Shown: positions 8,201 to 13,876 of the stretch, in pieces
How the letters are laid out: each line of letters opens with the position of its first letter
Position numbering within the stretch: the stretch's first letter is position 1
Source: Bacteroidota bacterium
GTDB lineage: Bacteria; Bacteroidota; Bacteroidia; Chitinophagales; Chitinophagaceae
Length of the DNA: 13,876 nucleotides
Assembly (NCBI GenBank): GCA_026391115.1
Contig: JAPLER010000093.1
Coordinates: forward strand, 1-13,876
Direction: 5' to 3'
Translations under genes and position numbers: made by a program
Notes under the pieces: generated by a model
The model's database searches: none
What the model was told of the DNA's origin: nothing
What the model saw: only the letters and a program-made list of their open reading frames with translations

Positions 8201-8798
8201 TGTATTAACAGAAATTTTCTTCTCAATCATTGGTGTATTTATTGGCTATGCCATTACTGGCAAAACAATGGCGTTTATTATGCTTGGTGTAGGTATAGTA
8301 GGGCTTGCAGGTATTGTAATTAAAAATGGTATTTTATTAATTGAGTTTACAGATGAATTGCGTGGTAGAGGAATGAAAACACGTGAAGCTGCTATACAAG
8401 CTGGTAAAATTCGTATTATACCTGTAATGCTTACAGCATTAGCAACAATGTTAGGTTTGTTCCCATTAGCAGTAGGTTTAAACATAGATTTTGGTGCAAT
8501 GTTTAGCGAGTTAAATCCACACTTTTTCTTGGGTGGCGATAGTGTTGTGTTTTGGGGGCCTCTAAGTTGGACCATTATTTATGGCTTAATATTCTCATTC
8601 TTCTTAACACTATTAATGGTACCAGGAATGTATATTTTAAGTGAAAGGTTACGCAGACCAATGACAAGATTTTATGGCACAAAATTCATTGCCGTCTTTG
8701 GTTTCTTAGGGCCCTTCTTCTTTGTATTTGCTGCCATAATGTATTTTGTAAAAGCATTACAAGGCAAAAAAGTTTGGATGGGACAACAAAGAAAATAA
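5256..8798 (+). CDS. RND family efflux permease (HAE1/AcrB-like)
   Basis: This is the inner membrane proton-driven pump of the tripartite efflux system. From ATG 5256 it has 1180 residues; a GTG at 5232 would add 8, but the ATG has the better A-rich context. AcrB-like features in order are: a first transmembrane segment 'AVYIMTILVSLYGMY', the porter domain with 'FPDIVVPTIYVQTVYVGNSAKDIENLVTRPIE', and the TM4 signature 'GIIVDDAIVVIENTHR' with Asp420-Asp421, equivalent to the AcrB proton-relay pair. The second porter half starts 'NPKTFFPSGDPNFIYVYLKMP', and the TM10 helix 'GLAGIVIKNGILLIEF' carries Lys1023. It exceeds the usual 1030-1050 residues because of added hydrophobic stretches near 'WWFWAFLGFGILFNLAKW' and near the C-terminus, as in the long Bacteroidota branch. 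It lies 82 nt after the broken adaptor. Substrate unknown. Confidence 0.93.
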   Translation: MKNILEKFKQFKPTSWAVDNRTAVYIMTILVSLYGMYKFNTMPKEQFPDIVVPTIYVQTVYVGNSAKDIENLVTRPIEKQLKGITGAKVKKIQSTSQQDFSAIVVEFDTDVKTDLAKQKVKDAVDKAATDLPSDLTTSPNVMEFAFSELPIMYVNISGDYDGMTLKRYAEKLQDRFEELTEINRADIVGAPEREIQINVDPFKMQAAKLSFNDIANAINYENRNVSGGLIDVGDMKRNIRVKGQFVTAYDMQNIIVKNLTGGAMYLKDIAEITDTVKQTESFARLDGKNVVTLNIVKRAGENLIDGAGKIKKIVDEMQASNVLPPKDKLKIVYTGDLSVKTAASFKDLVNTIIIGFILVLLVLMFFMGVTNAFFVALSVPLSVFVAFMFLPVADGIIGTSVTLNFIVLFALLFGLGIIVDDAIVVIENTHRIYNNGKTKINLAAKEAAGEVFIPVLAGTLTTIAPFFPLLMWKGLIGKFMIYLPTMLILTLGASLIVAFIINPVFAVDFMKPEGREYEKPKKEIFKKWWFWAFLGFGILFNLAKWHGFGNFLIFMDLMVILNVYVLRGIIHFFQEKLLPGLMNRYEKLLRWILVGTRPAWFFASLFILFIISIVGVGIRNNPKTFFPSGDPNFIYVYLKMPIGTNTATTDSVTKILEGKVYKVLDKELPAKGGIVESIIANVAISANNPRDNNRSTQSNLGRIQVSFIETEHRDGKLTQPFLDKIREETKGLIAGAEVTVEKESGGPPTDPPVNVEIAGDDFDAIAKISTQFLNYYDTNRIYGIENLKADVDLVNPEITINVDREKAMKEGLFSSQIGMEIRNAVFGKEASKLKDGEDEYKIQIRYSDLQRNNITDLMNMRITFRDFATMQIKQVPLNAVASVDYTNTSGGVKRKNLKRTIQLQSNVLDPSLTGPVNVELAKHIEKFKTLVKIPADVTFKQGGEGEQQKETMSFLGWAMAIALLSIFLILVLQFKGISKPFIVLTEIFFSIIGVFIGYAITGKTMAFIMLGVGIVGLAGIVIKNGILLIEFTDELRGRGMKTREAAIQAGKIRIIPVMLTALATMLGLFPLAVGLNIDFGAMFSELNPHFFLGGDSVVFWGPLSWTIIYGLIFSFFLTLLMVPGMYILSERLRRPMTRFYGTKFIAVFGFLGPFFFVFAAIMYFVKALQGKKVWMGQQRK

Positions 8799-8815
8799 CG
8801 TTGAGTTGTAAATCC

Positions 8816-8856
8816 TAAATGTTGAATGTATTGTTCAATTTAAAATTCAACATTTA
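8816..8856 (+). terminator. Hairpin downstream of the RND gene
   Basis: Perfect 12-bp arms lie at 8816-8827 and 8845-8856 around a 17-nt loop, 17 nt after the RND stop. The stem is AT-rich and has no clean T tract, so it may protect the 3' end of the mRNA rather than terminate. Confidence 0.45.
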
Positions 8857-8893
8857 AAATTTATCATCATAAATAAGTTGGTTTTGGTTTGAC

Positions 8894-8929
8894 AAATGCC
8901 GTTCTCGCAAGAGGCGGCATTTTGTTTTT
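8894..8929 (+). terminator. Intrinsic terminator closing the efflux operon
   Basis: AAATGCCG (8894-8901) pairs with CGGCATTT (8915-8922). Inside, CTC pairs with GAG across a GCAA loop. TTTGTTTTT follows. This is the strongest candidate end of the TetR-tolC-adaptor-RND transcript. The T tract lies only on the + side. Confidence 0.75.
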
Positions 8930-8948
8930 AAAGTCTTTTTGGGGCAAG

Positions 8949-9622
8949 TTAAATTTCTTTCGATGCTATTTTGCCCTCAAAACTTCCATCACTATTTTCA
9001 ATAATAAAAATAATATCTGCTTTAGCATTACTGTAATTGATGAAAGAAGTACCTGTACCTATTGCATTTGCATAGTTTTTATACACTTCTTCTTTAAAAT
9101 CAAAATGACAACGCAGGTAATTTCCCTTTCTTGTTTTTTAAAAGAATGGTGTACAATAAATAATCTATTTTGAAAACTATGCCTTACTCCTTTGCTTTGT
9201 TTTTCATAAAAAAAATCAATCAAAAATTTAGGATTTTTGATGACCTTTTCTACATCGTTTCTAAATTGTTTTGGAATAACAGTCCCTTTAATATCAAATC
9301 TTAAATTGCTGTCATTGTTAAATTCTATGTCATAAGTTTGGTCTTTGTGTTGTGGATTAAGCAACACATTTTTATTTAAGCAAAACAAGTATTCGTCACA
9401 CTTTGAACACTTCCACACCAACCATCTTTTTACAAAATAGTTTTTATCCTTATCGTTAAAATTAGCAACAGCGTTTTCCAATTCAATGTAGCTATTTATT
9501 TTAAAAATATCAAGCTGTGCATCAGTTTTATCGTTTTGTATTTTACCCCAATTTAACAATGTAGTTTGTTTTACAAGTTGTTGTAATTCTTGCTTTAGTA
9601 TGGTATATTCTGTGTGTGTCAT
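8949..9622 (-). pseudogene. Unrecognised protein with possible PD-(D/E)xK nuclease core, frameshifted
   Basis: I do not recognise the family. The first frame runs from ATG 9622 (or ATG 9637) and loses sense after 'HHSFKKQER'. The next frame continues with clearly coding sequence, 'LRCHFDFKEEVYKNYANAIG', then 'GTSFINYSNAKADIIFIIEN', to a stop at 8949-8951. Adding one base in the AAAGGGAAA tract (9121-9130) gives one 224-residue protein. Visible features are three cysteines in 'KCSKCDEYLFC' (Cys72, 75, 81) and acidic/Lys residues 'YDIEF' (Asp98) with 'FDIKG' (Asp110, Lys112) 12 residues later, the spacing of a PD-(D/E)xK nuclease centre. The nuclease idea is inference from that pattern only. 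It diverges from pth. The missing base may be a homopolymer sequencing error. Confidence 0.6.
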
Positions 9623-9628
9623 AAATAA

Positions 9629-9690
9629 CAAATACATATTAAAATTAATGCAAAAATTAATTCATTCGTTGCTATCCATAATTTCGCAAA
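9629..9690. promoter_or_regulatory. Divergent promoter region between the frameshifted gene and pth
   Basis: On the + strand TAATTTCG at 9679-9686 matches the Bacteroidota -7 box TAnnTTTG with one mismatch and ends 4 nt before the pth ATG. On the - strand TGTATTTG, ending at 9629, also has one mismatch and sits just ahead of ATG 9622. No good TTG -33 element is seen for either. If used, both messages would have almost no leader. Confidence 0.35.
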
Positions 9691-10269
9691 ATGAATAAGT
9701 TTTTAATTGTTGGTCTTGGAAATATTGGAAATGAATATGCCAACACACGCCACAACATTGGTTTTGATGTTGTAAATGCATTTGTATTAAAGCATAATGG
9801 CTTGTTTAAACAAGATAGATTGGCTTATGTAAGTGAAGTAAAATGGAAAGGAAAAATATTCATTTGTGTTTTACCAACTACTTATATGAATTTAAGTGGC
9901 AAGGCATTTAAATATTGGTTAGATAAAGAAAAAATAGAAGTAGAAAATTCATTAACCATACTAGATGATTTGGCTTTGCCATTAGATAAATTAAGGCTTC
10001 GCCCAAATGGAAGTCACGCAGGTCATAATGGCTTAAGAGATATTGAACTTATGTTGGGCAACAACAACTACCCACGATTGAGATTTGGTATTGGCAATCA
10101 GTTTCCAAAAGGTATGCAAGCCGATTTTGTTTTGGGCAAATGGCTACCTAACGAAATTGATACAGTAAAATTAAAAATTACGAAGAGCATAGAAATTATT
10201 GAAAACTTTGCAGCCATAGGTTTAGAAAAAACAATGAATCAAATAAATAATCTATCTTTTAAACAATAA
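9691..10269 (+). CDS. pth: Peptidyl-tRNA hydrolase
   Basis: This cytoplasmic enzyme releases tRNA from peptidyl-tRNAs that drop off the ribosome, and is essential in most bacteria. The 192-residue length is typical. Family landmarks are all present: 'LIVGLGNIGNEYANTRHNIGFDVV' split as GLGN (Asn11) and RHNIGF with the catalytic His21; 'PTTYMNLSG' with Asn67; 'LDDLALPLDKLRLRPNGSHAGHNGLRDI' containing Asp93 and Asn113; and the final 'YPRLRFGIG' strand. These match the catalytic and substrate-binding residues known in E. coli Pth (Asn10, His20, Asn68, Asp93, Asn114). The ATG at 9691 puts the first motif at its usual distance. It is divergent from the frameshifted gene and apparently monocistronic; the ribosomal protein L25 gene often found beside pth is not in this window. 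Confidence 0.96.
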   Translation: MNKFLIVGLGNIGNEYANTRHNIGFDVVNAFVLKHNGLFKQDRLAYVSEVKWKGKIFICVLPTTYMNLSGKAFKYWLDKEKIEVENSLTILDDLALPLDKLRLRPNGSHAGHNGLRDIELMLGNNNYPRLRFGIGNQFPKGMQADFVLGKWLPNEIDTVKLKITKSIEIIENFAAIGLEKTMNQINNLSFKQ

Positions 10270-10371
10270 AATGCCCCCTTTTTAAGTTATTGATAGGAGA
10301 CATAGTTTAAAGTTTATAGTATACAGTTTGAGGTTGAAGTTTTTGCCCCCTTCATTTATCTTCTTCTTTGG

Positions 10372-10404
10372 TAACTAACTACTAACTACCAACTACCTAA
10401 CTAA
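10372..10404. repeat. Imperfect AACTA/AACTAC tandem repeat
   Basis: Five to six units of AACTA or AACTAC follow each other in the 150-bp spacer between pth and the FAH-family gene, ending just upstream of its start. The rest of the spacer holds AGTTTA/GTTTATAG-like words and two GCCCCCTT words (near 10274 and 10345). It looks like low-complexity intergenic filler; no function is evident. Confidence 0.6.
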
Positions 10405-10419
10405 TGATAAACTATTAAT

Positions 10420-11025
10420 ATGAAGATTTTCTGCATTGGGCGGAATTATAGTGAACACGCAAAAGAATTGGGCAACGAAATACCCGATGAGCCTGTTGTA
10501 TTTATAAAACCTAAAACCGCTTTACTACAAGGCAATGCCACTTTTTATTATCCACAGTTTAGTAATGAGTTACATTACGAGCTAGAGTTGGTTTTACATA
10601 TTTGTAAAAATGGCAAATATATATCTGCTAAAAATGCATCAAAATATTACAATCAAATAACTGTTGGTATAGACTTTACTGCACGTGATATTCAAAATGA
10701 ACTTAAAGCAAAAGGATTGCCATGGGAAAAAGCGAAAGCTTGGGATAATAGTGCTGTTGTTGGAACTTGGAAAAAAATAGAAGAAGTTAGTCAACCCATA
10801 GATTTTTCTTTAACATTAAATAACGAACCTGTTCAGAAAGGAAACAGTTCGCAAATGATACATTCATTCGATAAAATTGTATCACATATATCCGATTATT
10901 TTTCTTTAAATATTGGTGATATGATTTTTACAGGAACACCCGCTGGTGTTGGTGAATGCACTATTACAGACGTGTTGCGTGGTTATATCAACCAAGAAAA
11001 ATTATTTGAAGTAGAAATAAAATAA
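10420..11025 (+). CDS. Fumarylacetoacetate hydrolase family protein (FAHD1-like)
   Basis: This is a metal-dependent C-C bond hydrolase or decarboxylase of the FAH superfamily; small members of this type act as acylpyruvases or oxaloacetate decarboxylases. The 201-residue length suits the single-domain form. Motifs in order are 'CIGRNYSEHAKELG' (5-18), 'PVVFIKPKTALL' (25-36), the metal ligands Glu54 and Glu56 in 'HYELEL' and Asp85 in 'GIDFTARDIQ', the active-site lysine region 'KAKAWDNSAVVG', 'MIHSFDKIVSHIS', and the closing 'TGTPAGVG' at 171-178. The start ATG at 10420 gives the standard N-terminus. The exact substrate cannot be told from sequence. It stands alone between pth and a terminator, with a repeat-rich spacer upstream, so no pathway is implied by its neighbours. 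Confidence 0.9.
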   Translation: MKIFCIGRNYSEHAKELGNEIPDEPVVFIKPKTALLQGNATFYYPQFSNELHYELELVLHICKNGKYISAKNASKYYNQITVGIDFTARDIQNELKAKGLPWEKAKAWDNSAVVGTWKKIEEVSQPIDFSLTLNNEPVQKGNSSQMIHSFDKIVSHISDYFSLNIGDMIFTGTPAGVGECTITDVLRGYINQEKLFEVEIK

Positions 11026-11055
11026 CATAAAACTATTTTGGGTATTATAGTAAGA

Positions 11056-11086
11056 AGGCAACAGCATTTGTTGCCTCTTTTTTTGT
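11056..11086 (+). terminator. Intrinsic terminator after the FAH-family gene
   Basis: AGGCAACA (11056-11063) pairs with TGTTGCCT (11069-11076) around a 5-nt loop, followed by CTTTTTTT. It lies about 30 nt after the stop codon at 11025 and separates this gene from the E1 gene. Confidence 0.85.
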
Positions 11087-11185
11087 GTATAAACTAGTAA
11101 AAGATTGCTAACTATCAAGTTTTAAAACTGTTACACAATAAAATTTATCGCACTGCGTTATTCATACGTACCTAATAATCCGTTT

Positions 11186-13252
11186 ATGCTAAATCGTGAT
11201 ACCTTATTGAGAGCATATAAGTTAATGATAGCGTCAAAAGTAATGAGTGAAACTTATGATGCCAACAGACAAATATGCAGTTATGTCCACTCTTCTTCTC
11301 GTGGACACGAAGCCATTCAAATTGCGACAGGCTTGCAACTTCATCAACACGACTGGGTGAGCCCATATTACAGAGATGATAGTATGATGATGGCAATGGG
11401 CTTTCAGCCATATCAATTAATGCTACAATTAATGGGCAAAAAGAATGATCCATTTAGTGGTGGCAGAAGTTATTATTGTCATGCAAGTAATGCTGGTAAT
11501 GGTCATCCAGGAATTATACATCAAAGTAGTGCAACTGGTATGCAAGCTATTCCTACAACAGGTATTGCACAAGGTATAAAGTACATAGAGCAAAACAACT
11601 TAACAACTTTAAATAAAGGACACGATGGAGACAACTCAATTGTAGTTTGTTCAATGGGTGATGGGGCTGTTACAGAAGGTGAAGTAAGTGAAGCTTGGCA
11701 ATTTGCAGTACTAAAACAATTACCAATAATTTATTTGGTTCAAGATAATCAATGGAGCATTAGTGCTAGTGCAGATGAATTTAGAGCAATGAACGCATTT
11801 GAATATGCAGAAGGTTTTAAAGGAATGAAACGTTTGCAATGTGATGGTAGCGATTTTGTAAGAAGCTACGAAACAATGCAAATAGCTATTGAATATGCTA
11901 GAACAGAAAGAAGACCAGTATTGGTTCACGCCAAAGTACCATTATTAGGACATCATACAAGCGGTGTGCGTAAAGAGTTTTATAGAACACGTGAGGATTT
12001 ATTACGCCATGGTTTATATGACCCTATTCCAAAGTTAAGATTATTACTAACAAGTGCTGGTGTTGATGAATTTGAAATAAATGAAGTAGAATCTTTAATG
12101 CAAAGAGAAGTTGCTGAAGCATTTGAGAAAGCAAATGGAGAAGCAACACCAGATGCAAGCACAGTAGAAGATCACATATTTGCCCCAACTCCTATTACTG
12201 AAGAACGTGGCGTTAGAGAGCCTTTTAATGGAGAAAAAGTAATGATGGTAGATGCTGCATTACATTCTATTGAAGAGATTATGAGAGACCATCCTGAATG
12301 TATTTTTTATGGTCAGGATGTTGGTAAACGTTTAGGAGGTGTGTTTAGAGAAGCAGCAACACTTGCAGAAAAATTTGGAGACAATAGGGTATTTAATACA
12401 GCCATTCAAGAAGCATATATAGTTGGTTCTACAGCAGGTTTAAGTGCAGTAGGTATAAGACCAATTGTAGAAGTACAATTTGGAGATTATGTTTACCCTG
12501 CAATCAATCAATTAGTAAACGAAATCTCTCGTTCTAACTATTTAACCAACGGCAAGTTTCCTGTGCAAATGGTACTACGTGTCCCTGTTGGACCTTACGA
12601 TGGTGGTGGACCATATCATAGTGGCAGTATAGAAAGTACATTATTAAGTATTAAAGGAATTAAGATTGCATTTCCATCAAATGCTGCTGATATGAAAGGT
12701 TTAATGAAAGCCGCTTTCTACGACCCAAATCCAGTAATAATGCTTGAACACAAAGGTTTATATTGGAGTAAAAATGAAGGTACAGAAGCTGCAAAAACAA
12801 TAGAACCATCTAAAGATTATATATTACCATTGGGTAAAGCCACTGTTGCATTGCAAGCAGATACTGAAAAAGTAAAAGCTGGAGAAACAGTATGTATTGT
12901 TACTTATGGAATGGGTGTACATATGGCAAGTAATGCTGCAAAACACTTTGATGGCAATGTAGAAGTAGTGGATTTAAGAACATTATTTCCTTTAGATGAA
13001 GAAACAGTATTTGCACAAGTAAAAAAACACGGTAAAGTGATAGTGTTAACAGAGGAGCAGCAAAATAATTCATTTGCAGAAAGTCTTTCTTTGAGAATAT
13101 CAAATGCTTGTTATCACTTCTTAGACGCCAAAGTTGAAGTTATTGGTTCTTTAGATTTGCCAGCAGTGCCTATTGCTTATGCATTAGAAAAAGCAATGTT
13201 ACCAACTGTAGATAAAGTAAGAGCAAGAATAGAAAAACTATTGGTGTATTAA
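11186..13252 (+). CDS. Fused alpha-beta 2-oxoacid dehydrogenase E1 (branched-chain type)
   Basis: This is the thiamine-diphosphate E1 component that decarboxylates a 2-oxoacid and passes the acyl group to a lipoyl E2. The branched-chain substrate is the usual assignment for this fused form and is inferred. Residues 1 to about 330 are the alpha part: 'SRGHEAIQIATG', 'SPYYRDDSMMMAMG', and the ThDP/Mg motif starting 'GDGAVTEGEVSEAWQ' (158) and ending 'DNQWS' (Asn188). Residues from about 350 are the beta part: 'EEIMRDHPECIFYGQDVG', 'FNTAIQEAYIVGSTAGLS' with the catalytic Glu409, 'GGGPYHSGSIEST' with His478, and the C-terminal transketolase domain. The total of 688 residues equals one alpha plus one beta chain, as in Bacteroidota homologues. 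ATG 11186 is the first sensible start. No E2 or E3 gene is adjacent. A strong terminator follows. Confidence 0.93.
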   Translation: MLNRDTLLRAYKLMIASKVMSETYDANRQICSYVHSSSRGHEAIQIATGLQLHQHDWVSPYYRDDSMMMAMGFQPYQLMLQLMGKKNDPFSGGRSYYCHASNAGNGHPGIIHQSSATGMQAIPTTGIAQGIKYIEQNNLTTLNKGHDGDNSIVVCSMGDGAVTEGEVSEAWQFAVLKQLPIIYLVQDNQWSISASADEFRAMNAFEYAEGFKGMKRLQCDGSDFVRSYETMQIAIEYARTERRPVLVHAKVPLLGHHTSGVRKEFYRTREDLLRHGLYDPIPKLRLLLTSAGVDEFEINEVESLMQREVAEAFEKANGEATPDASTVEDHIFAPTPITEERGVREPFNGEKVMMVDAALHSIEEIMRDHPECIFYGQDVGKRLGGVFREAATLAEKFGDNRVFNTAIQEAYIVGSTAGLSAVGIRPIVEVQFGDYVYPAINQLVNEISRSNYLTNGKFPVQMVLRVPVGPYDGGGPYHSGSIESTLLSIKGIKIAFPSNAADMKGLMKAAFYDPNPVIMLEHKGLYWSKNEGTEAAKTIEPSKDYILPLGKATVALQADTEKVKAGETVCIVTYGMGVHMASNAAKHFDGNVEVVDLRTLFPLDEETVFAQVKKHGKVIVLTEEQQNNSFAESLSLRISNACYHFLDAKVEVIGSLDLPAVPIAYALEKAMLPTVDKVRARIEKLLVY

Positions 13253-13291
13253 AAAAATACTAATATACAAATTAGTTTATAGAATTACTAT

Positions 13292-13327
13292 TAAAAGCCT
13301 TGATACATAACCCTATCAAGGCTTTTA
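13292..13327 (+). terminator. Intrinsic terminator after the E1 gene
   Basis: A perfect 14-bp stem (13292-13305 with 13314-13327, core AAAAGCCTTGATA) around an 8-nt loop lies 40 nt after the E1 stop. Because the stem itself begins with A and ends with T runs, it may act on both strands. Confidence 0.85.
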
Positions 13328-13370
13328 TATTTAAATCGCATATTTTTTTAAGATTTTATAACCAAGCTAC

Positions 13371-13378
13371 TATATTTG
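13371..13378 (+). promoter_or_regulatory. -7 promoter box for tRNA-Met
   Basis: TATATTTG is an exact match to the Bacteroidota -7 consensus TAnnTTTG and ends 11 nt before the first tRNA base. No clear TTG -33 element is seen upstream. tRNA promoters of this phylum often show this box. Confidence 0.65.
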
Positions 13379-13389
13379 CAACCCAAAAT

Positions 13390-13463
13390 GGCGAGGTAGC
13401 TCAGTTGGTTAGAGCACAGGATTCATAACCCTGAGGTCACGAGTTCAAGTCTCGTTCTCGCTA
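13390..13463 (+). tRNA. tRNA-Met (CAT anticodon), probably elongator
   Basis: A 74-nt cloverleaf can be drawn. Acceptor GGCGAGG (13390-13396) pairs with TCTCGCT (13456-13462), with G-T wobbles at both ends. The D arm has GCTC/GAGC, the anticodon stem is CAGGA/CCCTG with loop TTCATAA (CAT at 13424-13426), and the T arm is ACGAG/CTCGT with loop TTCAAGT. The discriminator is A and CCA is not encoded. The last anticodon-stem pair is an A-C mismatch. The initiator hallmark of three G-C pairs is absent, so an elongator is likely. An Ile2 tRNA with lysidine-modified CAT cannot be excluded. Confidence 0.9.
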
Positions 13464-13669
13464 CTATAGAGGAATTTTCTACTTTTATAGGAAATTCCTC
13501 TTTTGTTTTTTGGTCATAACTGTTTAAAATACAATCTATTAGCTCAATAAATTTATTCGTGTTTTTGGTTAGATATTGATTGTTTTCTGCATCATAGAAA
13601 ATCCCATCTGGAAATAGTATTTTTTGCAGCATCCTTTTTTCTTCTAATTCGCTGTATTCGCATTTATAT
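13423..13669 (-). pseudogene. C-terminal remnant of a site-specific (serine-type) recombinase
   Basis: The frame is closed upstream by a stop at 13669-13671, so only about 80 codons remain, and the catalytic domain is gone. 'LEEKRMLQKILFPDGIFYDAENN' (split over residues before and after the Met at 13632) and 'YLTKNTNKFIELI' resemble the C-terminal tail of large Bacteroidota recombinases of mobile elements. The frame then ends in 'VARTRLELVTSGL', which is simply the antisense of the tRNA-Met T arm through the anticodon loop; this ending is common in recombinases whose element is integrated at a tRNA. The lysine-rich segment before it is also the antisense of the tRNA terminator stem. The family is recognised by pattern only. 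It indicates an old integration scar, with no other element genes left in view. Confidence 0.55.
13468..13513 (+). terminator. Intrinsic terminator of tRNA-Met
   Basis: A 14-bp stem (13468-13481 with 13488-13501, one G-T pair) and a 6-nt loop are followed by TTTTGTTTTTT. It starts 5 nt after the tRNA and, read on the other strand, lies inside the recombinase remnant. Confidence 0.85.
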
Positions 13670-13716
13670 TAAATCAAATGTGATGGAGACCTAACCTAAA
13701 AATTGTAAAATAACAA

Positions 13717-13757
13717 AACAAGGGTTATCGATATACATAATATCAATAACCCTTGTT
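13717..13757 (-). terminator. Long hairpin, possible terminator of a - strand gene to the right
   Basis: AACAAGGGTTAT (13717-13728) pairs with ATAACCCTTGTT (13746-13757). After one mismatch, five more pairs close a 5-nt loop. On the - strand the stem is followed by TTGTTATTTT, a weak T tract; the + side has none. The region from 13672 to the window end holds no other supported gene. Confidence 0.5.
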
Positions 13758-13876
13758 GATTAACAAACCTTAGAATGATAAGATGACAAATGAACTTCCA
13801 AATAAAAAGTGGACAAAATTTTCAAGAGCTTTAAGCTACATTTTTTAAATTGTTATTAAATAATTGATTGTATTCT

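Noticed and set aside
8889..9173. 94-codon + strand frame after the RND gene
   Set aside because: It overlaps the operon terminator and is antisense to the clearly coding frameshifted gene; the peptide has no recognisable features.
11184..11453. 89-codon - strand frame inside the E1 gene
   Set aside because: It is a shadow of the strongly conserved alpha-chain coding sequence on the + strand.
13390..13463. Initiator tRNA-fMet
   Set aside because: The anticodon stem lacks the three consecutive G-C pairs, and a first-pair G-T wobble is present rather than the initiator C-A mismatch.
13783..13848. 21-codon + strand ORF near the right edge
   Set aside because: It has an ATG and a stop but no homology or ribosome-binding evidence; indistinguishable from chance.
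1..13876. CRISPR array, toxin-antitoxin pair or phage module
   Set aside because: No regularly spaced repeats, no paired small ORFs and no phage structural genes were seen on either strand.

Overview
The window is AT-rich (about one third GC by eye) and reads as a member of the Bacteroidota, most like a Chitinophagaceae or Sphingobacteriia relative. This rests on the gene types: a TetR-TolC-lipoprotein adaptor-RND efflux cluster, a DUF502 membrane protein, and a fused alpha-beta 2-oxoacid dehydrogenase E1. It also rests on weak Shine-Dalgarno signals, A-rich start contexts and a TAnnTTTG-type promoter box at the tRNA. No gene was compared with a database; family calls come from recognised motifs.

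Left edge (1-1216): the 3' part of a glycosyltransferase gene on the + strand runs straight into the 5' half of serC on the - strand. Both genes lose recognisable homology at one GAATTC (EcoRI) site at 683-688, the only such site I found in the window. This looks like a ligation or assembly chimera, though a natural rearrangement is not excluded. serC is followed upstream by a DUF502 membrane protein gene (1242-1874, -).

Efflux operon (about 1958-8798, +): a TetR regulator preceded by a strong inverted-repeat operator candidate, then a TolC-like outer membrane channel, a lipoprotein membrane-fusion protein and a large RND permease. The adaptor gene is broken near 4335 by a deletion of about 25 nt in the lipoyl/barrel-sandwich region, so as written the pump lacks its middle component. 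Hairpins, one with a GCAA loop and a T tract, close the operon.

Middle (8949-11025): an unrecognised gene on the - strand, interrupted by a one-base frameshift, carries a possible PD-(D/E)xK nuclease core. It is divergent from pth (peptidyl-tRNA hydrolase), with 68 bp between the starts. A fumarylacetoacetate-hydrolase-family gene follows after a spacer rich in AACTA-like repeats, and ends at a clear terminator.

Right (11186-13876): a large fused E1 alpha-beta dehydrogenase gene ends at a 14-bp-stem terminator. Next comes a tRNA-Met(CAT) with its own promoter box and terminator. Antisense to the tRNA's 3' end lies the C-terminal remnant of a site-specific recombinase, a sign of past integration at this tRNA. 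The last 200 bases hold a long hairpin and perhaps the edge of a second mobile element.

Most of the window is ordinary chromosome. I see no convincing new multi-gene system. The points most worth checking are the EcoRI-site junction, the two broken genes, the operator, the possible nuclease and the tRNA-linked recombinase scar.
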